From: an uncultured Candidatus Saccharibacteria bacterium
Lineage (GTDB): Bacteria; Patescibacteriota; Saccharimonadia; Saccharimonadales; Saccharimonadaceae
Direction: 5' to 3'
Length of the DNA stretch: 64,000 bases
Assembly (NCBI GenBank): GCA_937981355.1
Contig: CALJPD010000012.1
Coordinates: forward strand, 62,001-126,000
The position numbers and the translations under genes were made by a program. Under the pieces are notes generated by a model. That model did no database searches. It saw only the letters and a program-made list of their open reading frames with translations, and was not told where the DNA came from. This document shows, one piece after another, positions 34,113 through 43,662 of this stretch (the first letter of the stretch is position 1; the number at the start of each line of letters is the position of its first letter).

Positions 34113-35243
34113 GACTATAACAAACTCGCACTCGACCTACACAAAAAATATAAGGGCAAAATCACCACCAGCCTGCGCGATAGCGGTGAGCTTAACCGCG
34201 ATAAACTCAGCAGCTACTACAGCCCTGGTGTGGGCGCAGTCAGCAAGGCAATTGCAGATGATCCCGCTACTCTGCCCACCTACACCTGGACGAATAACCT
34301 CGTGGCGGTGATTAGCGACGGTTCGGCCATTCTGGGCCTGGGCGACCTCGGCCCCAAAGCCGCCATGCCGGTGATGGAAGGTAAGGCACTGCTGTTTAAA
34401 CATTTTGCTGGTGTGGATGCCGTGCCAATTGTGCTGGATGTGCACCAGCCAGAGGAGATTATTGCTACGGTTAAGGCGATCGCACCGAGCTTTGGCGCGA
34501 TTAACCTCGAGGATATCGCCGCGCCTCAGTGCTTCGAGATTGAGGAGTGCCTGAAGGCCGAGCTTGATATACCCGTCTTCCACGACGACCAGCATGGTAC
34601 TGCCGTGGTGGTACTAGCTGGGCTGATCAACGCTGCCAAGCTGACGGGCCGCAGCCTGGCTGATAGCAAATTTGTCGTGGTCGGCGCTGGCGCTGCTGGT
34701 ACTGCTATCATCAAGCTGCTGCACACCTATGGCGCTCGGCACATTGTGGCGGTTGATAGCAAAGGCATCGTGGGCAGCCACCGTACCGACCTCAACGCCG
34801 AGAAGACTGCCCTACTTGCGTACGTTGATGCCGCGCAGCAGGGGTCGCTGGAAGACGCCATGGCCGGTGCTGATGTATTCATTGGCGTATCGCGCGCTGG
34901 GCTGCTGACTCCAGAACTCGTTGGGATGATGGCCACAGACCCGATTATCTTTGCCCTAGCCAACCCAGTGCCAGAAATCATGCCAGATAGTGCCAAAGCA
35001 GCTGGTGCGGCCGTCATTGCCACTGGCCGCAGCGACTTCCCCAACCAAGTCAATAACGCCCTGGCCTTTCCGGGCATCTTCCGCGGTGCGCTCGATAACG
35101 GCGTGCAAAAAATCACCGACGAGCACAAACTTGCCGCCGCCCAGGCGCTGGCAGCGCTGGTCGATGAACCCACAGCAGACTACGTCATCCCCTCACCATT
35201 TGATGAACGCGTAGTGGAGGCTGTGGCGAAGGTTATTCGCTAG
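34110..35243 (+). CDS. maeB: Malic enzyme (malate dehydrogenase, oxaloacetate-decarboxylating)
   Basis: A 377-residue short-form bacterial malic enzyme converting malate to pyruvate and CO2 with reduction of NAD(P). The family tyrosine is in SSYYSPGVG (34-42) and the catalytic lysine is Lys92 in EGKALLF. Metal ligands are in INLEDIAAPQCFEIE (131-145) and FHDDQHGTA (157-165), and the dinucleotide loop GAGAAG is at 192-197. It lacks the phosphotransacetylase domain of E. coli MaeB, so the symbol is only approximate. The start is the ATG right after the promoter; an in-frame codon at 34089 lies upstream of it. A strong terminator follows. Confidence 0.92.
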   Translation: MDYNKLALDLHKKYKGKITTSLRDSGELNRDKLSSYYSPGVGAVSKAIADDPATLPTYTWTNNLVAVISDGSAILGLGDLGPKAAMPVMEGKALLFKHFAGVDAVPIVLDVHQPEEIIATVKAIAPSFGAINLEDIAAPQCFEIEECLKAELDIPVFHDDQHGTAVVVLAGLINAAKLTGRSLADSKFVVVGAGAAGTAIIKLLHTYGARHIVAVDSKGIVGSHRTDLNAEKTALLAYVDAAQQGSLEDAMAGADVFIGVSRAGLLTPELVGMMATDPIIFALANPVPEIMPDSAKAAGAAVIATGRSDFPNQVNNALAFPGIFRGALDNGVQKITDEHKLAAAQALAALVDEPTADYVIPSPFDERVVEAVAKVIR

Positions 35244-35371
35244 GCTGATATTTATACCCGCCAAGGCCTACATTCCTAAATCTTACCTCCCACTTTGTAT
35301 ACCTCATGTAACCTAGTAGAGCACTGACTATATCGATGGGTTTTGTCACGCAAGAGACAGTAAGCCCAAGA

Positions 35372-35410
35372 AATAAAACTACGTAGCATACAAAGCCACG
35401 TAGTTTTATT
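35372..35410. terminator. Strong bidirectional terminator
   Basis: AATAAAACTACGT pairs with ACGTAGTTTTATT across a 13-base loop. It separates the malic enzyme gene (+) from the convergent 592-residue gene (-). Confidence 0.85.
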
Positions 35411-35426
35411 CCTGTATAGCTTCTCT

Positions 35427-37205
35427 TTAGATGCTACCTACGCGCTGTTTGCGTAACTCTCGTCGAGAGCGTCCAGTAATTTCTGCCAATGTTGCCAACT
35501 GGTGCTGCTTATCACAGACACCGATCAACATAATCAATTCGTGCACCTGCATCGCTGCAAGTTGCTCACGCACACTCGCAAGTCCATCGTCCATCTGGTT
35601 GACGCGCAGATTCGATATGTAGACACGCATCACATTGTGCTTTGCGTCCTTACTGTAAATCACAGGGTGCGGGTACGTCGATTCGCCGTTTTTATCAACA
35701 CTTGAGAATTTACCAGCATGAATTAAACCACCGTCCGACATAGCCACCTGAGCATAGTGTGTGAGACGCTGTTGTACATTTGGTGCTATATAGCCCCATG
35801 CAGTCGATTGATAACCATCCATCCGACGTTCAATTTCTTGCAGTGCTTTGCTACGACAATCAACCACGAGCACCCCAGGTACGTTATCGACAACAACTTT
35901 ACAACTCACCGTACTATCAGTACGACTATCCACCTCAAGCCACGGTACAAGCTTGTGCGGTAAGGTAAGGTAATCAAGCGGCACACGTTCGGTTTCTGCA
36001 CGAAGGTGTAGTGGTTCTGATACTGGCAGCGACGTGACATTATCTGGCTGATTCGACTTGTTAGGTAGCAGGCCTATTGAGCCTTCCATGCTGCGTCGTT
36101 TATTGCTAGATACATTTGGCAAATCATGGGTTGCTAGCTGGTCAGCTGTCGGTTGATACGCTACCAATGCATTGGCTAGCCGTTCAGCCGCCTCGGCAAT
36201 GATCTGTTCCGTTTGCATATCAATTAACTGACGATCAGCGTGCTGTGCATTCTTTGGCCAGAGGCGATCAACCAAGCGCTGTGCTATATCATGAGTTATC
36301 GCCTTATCCGATCGATCAAACCATTGTAAGAGCGCGATTTGCGTCTGGCTAATTTGTGGTACATGCTCTGTGAGGTAGTGGCAGAAGGACAGCAATGTAT
36401 CAGCCGGTACCGTTGTGTGTTCCTCGTCTCGTGATTGTTCAAGCTGCCGAGCCTGCGCAACTAACGCTGTATGTTCTGTTTGCAATGCATCGAGATGTTG
36501 ACTCTCCGGTTTACAGATTGCAATTTCGTCATCGTAGCATGGTTGCTGTAGCTCATCAAAAGCTATCTGTTCGCACTGCGCCACCGCCCAATCGACTGCC
36601 TCCTGAACTAACTTTTGGTATATATCGTTAGCTGCCGATGGCAGCAGAGCTTTATCCTGCTGCCACTCAGTACGCTTTGGAATAGCCGTATGACACCAAT
36701 CTGGCACCTGCACTATTCCGCTGGCCACAAACACTGCCTTAACTGCGCGCACGCTTCGCATCGCTAGCTTGTCGCGCTGCTTATTGATGTATTGCTGTGC
36801 ACGCTCCGCTGCTGCCGGATATAATCGCATATTTGTTGTACGCCACGAGTTGGTTTCGCGCAATAGTGCACGACGCACACAGTATTTATACCTCTCACTT
36901 GTAAAGTGGCACTGCCGAAGCGTATGCTCAGTATTTTGCATAGCTATAGCCGCCTCCTTATGCTGTTGCATCACAAGCGATAAGTGCTCAAGCACACCAC
37001 CAAAGACTGTAAAACTCGCATTGAGTGATGCTATATCTTCTTCTAACTGCCGTTCATTTAGGCCCGACTCACGCTCACTAGACGGCATTTTACCAACACT
37101 GTTTGGTAGCGTTATGCTAAGCTCTTCTCCACCAGGGTTACGGTCTATGACAGACACTTGAAGTGATTCAGGTCCTCGTGGATAAGTAATATGTTCATGC
37201 GACAT
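35427..37205 (-). CDS. Large hypothetical protein of 592 residues
   Basis: No known family is recognisable. Residues ~45-330 are helical with probable coiled coils and many Gln/His/Ala. A polar linker (~355-400) leads to a compact mixed domain (~420-540: WLEVDSRTDSTVSCKVVVDN, VLVVDCRSKALQEIERRMDG). The end (QHQLATLAEITGRSRRELRKQ) resembles a small helix-turn-helix. There is no signal peptide or membrane segment. A TATACT box lies 5 bases before the ATG, a slightly tight version of the leaderless pattern. It could bind nucleic acid, but that is a guess. Confidence 0.6.
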   Translation of the reverse strand: MSHEHITYPRGPESLQVSVIDRNPGGEELSITLPNSVGKMPSSERESGLNERQLEEDIASLNASFTVFGGVLEHLSLVMQQHKEAAIAMQNTEHTLRQCHFTSERYKYCVRRALLRETNSWRTTNMRLYPAAAERAQQYINKQRDKLAMRSVRAVKAVFVASGIVQVPDWCHTAIPKRTEWQQDKALLPSAANDIYQKLVQEAVDWAVAQCEQIAFDELQQPCYDDEIAICKPESQHLDALQTEHTALVAQARQLEQSRDEEHTTVPADTLLSFCHYLTEHVPQISQTQIALLQWFDRSDKAITHDIAQRLVDRLWPKNAQHADRQLIDMQTEQIIAEAAERLANALVAYQPTADQLATHDLPNVSSNKRRSMEGSIGLLPNKSNQPDNVTSLPVSEPLHLRAETERVPLDYLTLPHKLVPWLEVDSRTDSTVSCKVVVDNVPGVLVVDCRSKALQEIERRMDGYQSTAWGYIAPNVQQRLTHYAQVAMSDGGLIHAGKFSSVDKNGESTYPHPVIYSKDAKHNVMRVYISNLRVNQMDDGLASVREQLAAMQVHELIMLIGVCDKQHQLATLAEITGRSRRELRKQRVGSI

Positions 37206-37303
37206 GCCATAGTATAATACGCAAAAAATGATACTTTGTCAAAATCCGCTATGCAGTACATAGCACAGATTAACCCTAAGTATTCTTCAGCAAGATAGCG
37301 CGT

Positions 37304-38926
37304 TTATATCACCCGATTGACTTCTTCCAGCGTTGTCTCGCCGCGCAGGGCAGCAAGGATGCCAATTTGTTCGAGGGTGAGCATGCCTTCGCGCTGGGCG
37401 GCTTTTTCGATGACGTCTGGGTGGACATCGGTAAAGTCTCCGCGGATGAACTTCTGAATACCTGGGGTCACGATAAGCTGCTCCATAATCACCATGCGGC
37501 CCTTGTAACCAAATGGCGCATCATCGCTCGGTACTGGCCGCCAGAGTTTGAAGGTGTCGAGATTAGGATGCTCCACCTCTTCAGGAATATCAGCAAGAAC
37601 TCGCTTGACATAGCTGCGCGTGGCGTCGTCTGGCTCGTAGACCTCTTTGGTCTCGTCCACGAGACGCCGCACCAAACGCTGCGCCACCACAAGGCGAATA
37701 GCACTGGCAAAAATCGGGTTTACACCAATCAGGTCGATCATTCGACTAAAGGCTGCACTACTGCTATTGGCGTGGAAGCTCGACATCACCAAATGGCCAG
37801 TAATCGACGCTTGAATGGCAGTGCGCGCCGTATCGACATCGCGGATCTCACCCACCATCACGACATCTGGATCGAGACGAAGCACGCTGCGCAAACCCTC
37901 ACCAAAGCTTCCACCGGCGTTGGTATTAATTGGGATTTGCGAGATACCAGCCAAGCCGTATTCGATTGGATCCTCCAGAGTAATAATCTTGCGGTCAGTC
38001 GTGTTGAGGGCGTTGAGCATGCTATAGAGCGTGGTAGATTTACCTGAGCCCGTTGGCCCGACCATCAGCACAAGACCGCGCGGATGACTGACGATTTCAT
38101 CAATCTGCTGGCGCTGCTTGGGCGGAATACCCAGCAAGTCAAGATTGAGCAAGCTTTCATCGAAGTTAAAGAGACGCAGCACGGCATCCTGCCCATACAT
38201 GGTCGGCACAGTCTCGACACGGATATTGAGCAAGTGCGTCGCATTGCCATGCGTCACGTCCTTTTGGATATGGCCAGACTGCGGCTCCATCGAAGCACTC
38301 GACACACCAGCTCGGCTAGCGAGCTCACCCATGATCACGCGGTAGCGACTCCGGCTGATCGTCGCGACGGGATGAAGTGCACCATCGACACGGAGACGAA
38401 TCCGGATATCATGGCGTTCATTCTCGATGTGGATATCGCTCGCGCCGAGCATATCCGCCTGGTTGATCAAGAAGTCGAAAACCTCCTCACTACTGACTCG
38501 GCCAAGCGTCTGACTCACCTCGGCAATGGTCTCGCTGTCGCCCGCTTTGGCAATCTTAATGTCGTCATAGACAATCTTCTTTGGTGGGTCAAAGCGGTTC
38601 ATCAACACGCGGTAGCCACTGAGGCTAATCAAATAGAATTCGACAGGTAGCCCTCGGTCCTGATACGTGCGTCGCGTCCGCTGGATAACTGACTGAGGTG
38701 TTTGTGTCGTAACGGCAAACTGATACGATTCTTGCTCATTGCCATCAGTCAGCGGTAGCATATAGAGGTTGTGCATCTCCTCGATCGTCATTAGGTCTCG
38801 TGCTAGTGGCAGCGTCTCTTCGATGGGGCGCATATCAAGGTATTTGAGGCCAAGAATGCGCGAGCGTTGTTCGGTCGACGCCTCATCTTGCTGGCGACGA
38901 CGTTGTTGGACTTCATCTTCATTCAT
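37304..38926 (-). CDS. pilB: Type IV pilus/type II secretion assembly ATPase (PilB/GspE)
   Basis: The 540-residue ATPase drives pilin assembly. It has the N-terminal N1D-like part, Walker A GPTGSGKSTTLY near 288, the Asp box (IITLEDPIEY), Walker B (RLDPDVVMVGEIRD) and the His box. The usual tetracysteine zinc site between Walker B and the C-terminus is missing; the corresponding stretch before GYKGRMVIMEQL has no Cys pairs. I use the ATG at 38926, with AAGAAGG directly before it and TACACT 7 bases upstream. The longer in-frame start at 39046 would overlap the divergent methyltransferase gene. The matching pilin is at 54520-54933. Confidence 0.88.
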   Translation of the reverse strand: MNEDEVQQRRRQQDEASTEQRSRILGLKYLDMRPIEETLPLARDLMTIEEMHNLYMLPLTDGNEQESYQFAVTTQTPQSVIQRTRRTYQDRGLPVEFYLISLSGYRVLMNRFDPPKKIVYDDIKIAKAGDSETIAEVSQTLGRVSSEEVFDFLINQADMLGASDIHIENERHDIRIRLRVDGALHPVATISRSRYRVIMGELASRAGVSSASMEPQSGHIQKDVTHGNATHLLNIRVETVPTMYGQDAVLRLFNFDESLLNLDLLGIPPKQRQQIDEIVSHPRGLVLMVGPTGSGKSTTLYSMLNALNTTDRKIITLEDPIEYGLAGISQIPINTNAGGSFGEGLRSVLRLDPDVVMVGEIRDVDTARTAIQASITGHLVMSSFHANSSSAAFSRMIDLIGVNPIFASAIRLVVAQRLVRRLVDETKEVYEPDDATRSYVKRVLADIPEEVEHPNLDTFKLWRPVPSDDAPFGYKGRMVIMEQLIVTPGIQKFIRGDFTDVHPDVIEKAAQREGMLTLEQIGILAALRGETTLEEVNRVI

Positions 38927-38987
38927 CCTTCTTAGTGTAACAAAAAGCTCGTGGTAAATATAGAGGGTAAATCCAAAGCACTTCAGG

Positions 38988-39002
38988 TATAATACAACTA
39001 TG
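38988..39002 (+). promoter_or_regulatory. -10 box abutting the SpoU methyltransferase start
   Basis: TATAAT (38988-38993) lies exactly 6 bases before the ATG at 39000. The facing pilB -10 box TACACT is at 38934-38939, so both divergent promoters fit in 73 bases. Confidence 0.65.
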
Positions 39003-39536
39003 CCAGAGATTATTGTTATCGCGCACAACATCCGCTCAACGCACAATGTCGGAGCGATCTTTCGTACCTGCGAAGGATTTGGTGTGCAGCGGCTTATTCT
39101 CAGTGGCTACACACCCTACCCCGATCTTACCCTTCAGCCAACTCCACCGCACTGTGCCTACCACCTTGAAGAAACAGTGCGAGTCGACCCACGTTTGCCA
39201 CACATCCGCGAAAAGATCACCCAGCAAATCCACAAAACGGCGCTTGGTGCCGAAGCTCTCGTGCCGTTCGATTATCAGTCAGAGCTCGACCTTGAGCAGT
39301 TTGCCGGCTATCGCATTGTTGCGCTTGAGCAAGCTCCTACTTCTATTTCTCTCCAGCAATATCAGCCACCAAGCAAGCTCGTCCTTCTGCTTGGCGAAGA
39401 AGTCCATGGTATTCCGGCCGAGACGCTCTCGCTTGTGGATGACATCATCGAGATTCCGATGTATGGGCAGAAGGAGTCGTTTAATGTGTCGGTCGCGACT
39501 GGTATCGCGCTCTATGCGCTCACAACTGCTGGATAG
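39000..39536 (+). CDS. SpoU/TrmH family RNA 2'-O-methyltransferase
   Basis: The 178-residue SPOUT-fold methyltransferase has all three family motifs: NVGAIFRTCEGFG (motif 1), LLLGEEVHGIP (motif 2) and IPMYGQKESFNVSVATGIALY (motif 3, which forms the SAM-binding knot). It 2'-O-methylates a ribose in tRNA or rRNA; the target nucleotide is not evident. It lacks the N-terminal substrate-binding domain of RlmB. It is divergent from pilB and followed by a structured intergenic element. Confidence 0.88.
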   Translation: MPEIIVIAHNIRSTHNVGAIFRTCEGFGVQRLILSGYTPYPDLTLQPTPPHCAYHLEETVRVDPRLPHIREKITQQIHKTALGAEALVPFDYQSELDLEQFAGYRIVALEQAPTSISLQQYQPPSKLVLLLGEEVHGIPAETLSLVDDIIEIPMYGQKESFNVSVATGIALYALTTAG

Positions 39537-39585
39537 TTGCAGCATATATGTACCCATTTTGTTTGTGTTGTGGCAAATATCGGGT

Positions 39586-39779
39586 TATACTAGCAGTAGG
39601 TGGTGTGACCAAGCCACCGCCTGCAACTTGCCTGTGCTAGAGCTTATTTCGCTCGCCTCGCAAGTATCTGGCCTCGCGCCACCCTGGTCGTAGACGCAAT
39701 TGTTCGAAGTTTCTTTATAACACGCGCAATCTGCAGACTCCCAGGGTGGCGCGAGTCACCCCCCTTCGCGGGGACGGCA
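39586..39779. other. Structured intergenic element, candidate non-coding RNA
   Basis: Between the methyltransferase and dnaE stops lies an inverted repeat with perfect 15-base arms, 39673-39687 (CTCGCGCCACCCTGG) and 39741-39755, separated by 53 bases that partly pair. A second hairpin (GGTGG 39599-39603 with CCACC 39614-39618) lies to the left. A promoter-like pair TTGTGT-17-TATACT ends at 39591 and would transcribe rightwards through the repeat. It may be a small RNA, the dnaE 3' end or a mobile repeat. Confidence 0.45.
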
Positions 39780-42700
39780 TTATTTAACAACAACGCAGTC
39801 TCTACCGAGGATCTGTGCAAGCTCATCCTGCAATCGCTGCTGCGCGTCGACCCGGAATGGCAGGCGAATCGCCGACGTTTTGTCATCACCGAGCATCATA
39901 ATAATATCGTGCTGGCCCGGGTTTTGTGTACACAGCTGCTTAAACTTCGTGAGAGCAGCCATATCATCGGGGTTCTTGACCCGCACATAGACCGTTGGGA
40001 GCGTATCAAGCGGTTTGGGCGGTGGGGCTACTGACACTGATGCGGCCGCACGTGTCGATGCTTGCGCTGAGCGCTGGGTATTTTTTTGCGATGATGACCG
40101 GCGGCGCGGCGTAGCTGCTGGGCCGGTTGGTACAGACATCGTGCGACCAGTTGCTTGATATTCGGCTAAGTCGGTATCGGTCACGACGGTGATTTCATTG
40201 GCAATTAGCTTTGCTTCATCACCAAGGTTGCCATCGCGATCGCGCGCGCTCACCTTGCCGCTGGCAGTGATTACCACATCTTGCTCCAGCTGGCCAGCAA
40301 GCTTCTCATACAGATTCGGGAAAATGATGATCTCGCTCTCACCCGATTTGTCCTCAATCCCTACAAAAGCCATCTTGCTACCCGACTTCGTTACAATCGT
40401 CCGCAAGCGCGTCACGAGGCCACCGATCGTCACTGTCTGGCCGTCGATCTGTGGTGAGACAGTGCGCAGTGGCACGGTCTGCTCAGCAAAGAACGTGTCG
40501 TAGTGGTCGAGCGGGTGTGCACTAATGTAGAGACCAATCAGCTCGCGCTCCCACATCAGGCGCTCTTTGTCAGTGTGTTTGACGGGCGCTGGCTTAAGTT
40601 CAATCGACGGCATGACCTCTGTAGAGCTATCGGCTAGGCTACCAAAGAGATCGGTTTGGCCGCTCAACGCTTCCTTCTGTAATTTGCTCGCAAAAGCAAG
40701 GACATTCTCAAGATTAAAGAGAAGATCAGAGCGATCACCCAGCGCATCAAAGCCACCCGATTTAATGAGCGACTCCCAAACCCGCTTATTGCACTTACTC
40801 GTCGAGACACGTTTAGCAAAATCTTCTACTGTAGCAAACTTCCCATCGCGGTCACGCATCTTGACGATCTCTTCCACTGCTCCCACACCAACACCCTTCA
40901 CAGCTGCCATACCAAAGCGGATCTGTTTCTTGCCCGGTACCACAGCAAATTCCTCGTATGATTCATTGACATCGGGGTTGAGTACCGTTAGGCCCATATG
41001 CTTACACTCGGTGATCTCGATCGCTAGTCGGTCGACGTCATCATGGTCACTTGTCATCAAGGCCGCCATAAAGGCATCGGGGTAGTGCGCCTTGAGATAT
41101 GCCGTCCAGTAAGCAATAAGCCCATAGCACGCTGCATGGCTCTTGTTGAAGCAGTAATTGGCAAACTCTTCCAGCTGTGTCCAAAATGTCTCGGCCATCT
41201 CACGCGTCGCTCCACCAACCTTCACCGCTCCTTCGACAAACTCCGGCTTAACCTTCTTCATTAGGTCGATCTTTTTCTTACCAACGGCCTTGCGCAGGGT
41301 ATCAGCCTGCCCACCAGTAAAGCCGCACCACTCCTTGGAGATCTGCATAAACTGCTCTTGATAGACCAAAATACCATAGGTATTCTCGAGTGAGCTCTTC
41401 ATCCCCGGGTGGAGGTAGGTAATCTCCTCCTCACCGTGCTTGCGCCGAATAAAACTATCGATAAACTGCATTGGCCCTGGCCGGTACAGCGCCACCATTG
41501 CGATGATATCCTCAAAGTGCGATGGCTTCAGAGCGCGCAAATAACGTTTCATCCCAGCCGACTCAAGCTGGAATACCCCTGTTGTATCCCCGCGCTGAAA
41601 GAGCTTGTACGTTGCTTCGTCATCGAGCGGTAGCGTAGAGAGGTCGATCGTATCACCATAGACTTTGCGGATGATCCGCATTGCATTATTAATAATCGAT
41701 AAGTTCGATAGGCCAAGGAAGTCCATCTTGAGCAGGCCAAGATCCTCTACCTCACCCATTGGAAATTGCGTCGCCACCACGCCTTTCTGCGCCTGCTCAA
41801 GCGGGATATATTTAACGAGCTCGTCGGGCGCAATCACCACACCACACGCGTGCACCCCATGGCTGCGAATCGTTCCCTCTAGCTGGATAGCATAATCAAA
41901 GACCTGCTTAGCAGTCGGGTTCGTCTCGTACTCGTGCTTAAGGTCAGGGTCTTCCTTGGTACTGACCGCCAACGGAATGTGCCGCCCCTGGGCAGGTGGT
42001 GGTACCATCTTGGCCAGGCGGTCACTTTCAGCATACGGCACCTCCAACACACGTGCGACATCACGCACTGCGGCCCGAGCCGCCATCTTACCAAAGGTGA
42101 CGATATTACTGACGTGATCGTGACCATATTTATTTGCACAGTAGTCGATTACCTCATCGCGCCGCGTATCCTGGATGTCGACATCAATATCAGGCATGCT
42201 AATGCGATCGGGGTTAAGAAACCGCTCGAAGAGTAGACCATACTTGAGCGGGTCAAGATCGGTGATATTAAGCGCATACGCAATAATCGACCCCGCGGCA
42301 CTGCCCCGGCCTGGCCCAAAGACAATCCCCTGGCTCTTGCCCCAGTTAATGAAGTCCTGCACGATGAGGAAATACCCCTCATACCCCATGCTTGCCATCA
42401 CACCTAGCTCCATCTTAGCCCGCTCGCGCACGTCATCAGCCAAGGTAGGGATAATCTGCTCGGGGAGCTGATCAGCAGTATCTTCGGGTTTTGCACCATT
42501 GTAACGCTGAGCTAAGCCACGATACACCAGCTTGTGTAGGTAGCTATGCTCACTCGTCTCGCCCTCAGGCAATGGGTACTTTGGGATGAGGATTTTACCC
42601 AGCTCGATATCGACAGTGCAGCGGTCGGCAATCTGCTTGGTGTTGGTAATAGCCTCGGGCAGCTCTCTTCCCCAGCGAGCAATGATATCGCGCGGGTCAG

Positions 42701-43484
42701 TCAGGTGGAGTTCAAAGTCTTTCAGGCTCATCCGCTTTTCGTCACTCAAGAATGAGCCCGTCCCCACGCAGAGCAATATCTCATGCGCGTCTTGAAAGTC
42801 GTGCGTCAGATAGTGACCATCGCACGTCACAACCAGAGGGATGTCTAGCTCCTCAGCCATGCGGCGCAGGCCCTCGTTAATCTTCGCTTGCACATCCCAG
42901 TGCGTATTAGACTCGGGGTGGCCATGGTCTTGCAATTCCAGATAGTAGCGGTCGCCAAAGACACGCTTATACCACTGAGCGATCTCAACTGCCTTGGCGT
43001 AGTCGTCATAACGCAGCGCCTCACCAATCTCACCACTTGCACAGCCGCTTAGGACAATCAGCCCTTCGTTGAACTCCTCTAGGAGGTCATGGTCGATCCG
43101 TGGCTTATAGTACATCCCCTCTAGGTTTGCCTTCGTACTCAGTCGCATCAGGTTATGGTACCCCTGATTATTCATCGCAATGATAGTCAGGTGGTAGCGC
43201 ATTTTATCTTTAGCGGGATCACGGTCGAAGCGCGAGCGAGCGGCAACGTACGCTTCAATGCCAAGGATCGGCTTGATGCCCGCCGCCTTCGCCGTCTTGT
43301 AATAGTCAAGCACCCCACTCATTGTCCCGTGATCGGTAATGGCTGCTGCTGTCATGCCATACTCTTTGACAGTATTGACAAGGTCACCAATCTTCGTTAA
43401 GCCATCAAGCAGTGAGTGATGGGTATGGTTGTGCAGGTGAACAAAATCCGATGGTTGCAAAGCTGATAATGAGTGAGAGGTCAT
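39780..43484 (-). CDS. dnaE: DNA polymerase III alpha subunit
   Basis: The 1234-residue replicative polymerase has an N-terminal PHP domain (HLHNHTHHSLLDG, ITDHGTMSG), the C-family polymerase palm with PDIDVDIQ near 430 carrying two catalytic aspartates, fingers and tandem helix-hairpin-helix elements, and an OB domain near 1015-1060 (VTIGGLVTRLRTIVTKSGSKM). The tail after ~1120 is low-complexity. It synthesises DNA at the fork. It is DnaE-type, not PolC, as there is no exonuclease insertion. TATACT (43493-43498) lies 8 bases before the ATG. The next upstream gene on the strand is 180 bases away. Confidence 0.97.
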   Translation of the reverse strand: MTSHSLSALQPSDFVHLHNHTHHSLLDGLTKIGDLVNTVKEYGMTAAAITDHGTMSGVLDYYKTAKAAGIKPILGIEAYVAARSRFDRDPAKDKMRYHLTIIAMNNQGYHNLMRLSTKANLEGMYYKPRIDHDLLEEFNEGLIVLSGCASGEIGEALRYDDYAKAVEIAQWYKRVFGDRYYLELQDHGHPESNTHWDVQAKINEGLRRMAEELDIPLVVTCDGHYLTHDFQDAHEILLCVGTGSFLSDEKRMSLKDFELHLTDPRDIIARWGRELPEAITNTKQIADRCTVDIELGKILIPKYPLPEGETSEHSYLHKLVYRGLAQRYNGAKPEDTADQLPEQIIPTLADDVRERAKMELGVMASMGYEGYFLIVQDFINWGKSQGIVFGPGRGSAAGSIIAYALNITDLDPLKYGLLFERFLNPDRISMPDIDVDIQDTRRDEVIDYCANKYGHDHVSNIVTFGKMAARAAVRDVARVLEVPYAESDRLAKMVPPPAQGRHIPLAVSTKEDPDLKHEYETNPTAKQVFDYAIQLEGTIRSHGVHACGVVIAPDELVKYIPLEQAQKGVVATQFPMGEVEDLGLLKMDFLGLSNLSIINNAMRIIRKVYGDTIDLSTLPLDDEATYKLFQRGDTTGVFQLESAGMKRYLRALKPSHFEDIIAMVALYRPGPMQFIDSFIRRKHGEEEITYLHPGMKSSLENTYGILVYQEQFMQISKEWCGFTGGQADTLRKAVGKKKIDLMKKVKPEFVEGAVKVGGATREMAETFWTQLEEFANYCFNKSHAACYGLIAYWTAYLKAHYPDAFMAALMTSDHDDVDRLAIEITECKHMGLTVLNPDVNESYEEFAVVPGKKQIRFGMAAVKGVGVGAVEEIVKMRDRDGKFATVEDFAKRVSTSKCNKRVWESLIKSGGFDALGDRSDLLFNLENVLAFASKLQKEALSGQTDLFGSLADSSTEVMPSIELKPAPVKHTDKERLMWERELIGLYISAHPLDHYDTFFAEQTVPLRTVSPQIDGQTVTIGGLVTRLRTIVTKSGSKMAFVGIEDKSGESEIIIFPNLYEKLAGQLEQDVVITASGKVSARDRDGNLGDEAKLIANEITVVTDTDLAEYQATGRTMSVPTGPAATPRRRSSSQKNTQRSAQASTRAAASVSVAPPPKPLDTLPTVYVRVKNPDDMAALTKFKQLCTQNPGQHDIIMMLGDDKTSAIRLPFRVDAQQRLQDELAQILGRDCVVVK

Positions 43485-43492
43485 ACTTATCT

Positions 43493-43498
43493 AGTATA
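43493..43498 (-). promoter_or_regulatory. -10 box next to the dnaE start
   Basis: On the minus strand TATACT lies 8 bases before the ATG at 43484. Confidence 0.6.
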
Positions 43499-43662
43499 GC
43501 AAATGAGTAGGTGGTGACGCCAACGCCGGGGTGCTTGTGATTGATAAGAGCTGAGATGTCAGGGCTATTTGCTTTGTCGGTACCAACCACCCCTATTGTC
43601 CTATCAGGAGAAACGTGACAGCCAGTCACACATAGTGGGTGGCCTTACCTCTGCACGATACA

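Noticed and set aside
39000..39046. Longer PilB start at 39046
   Set aside because: It would place the start inside the divergent methyltransferase gene and upstream of both promoters; the ATG at 38926 is followed by the family-like sequence.
39741..39779. T-box antiterminator (AGGGTGG followed by a GC-rich hairpin)
   Set aside because: No stem I or specifier loop, the GGNACCGCG core is incomplete, and no plus-strand gene lies downstream to regulate.
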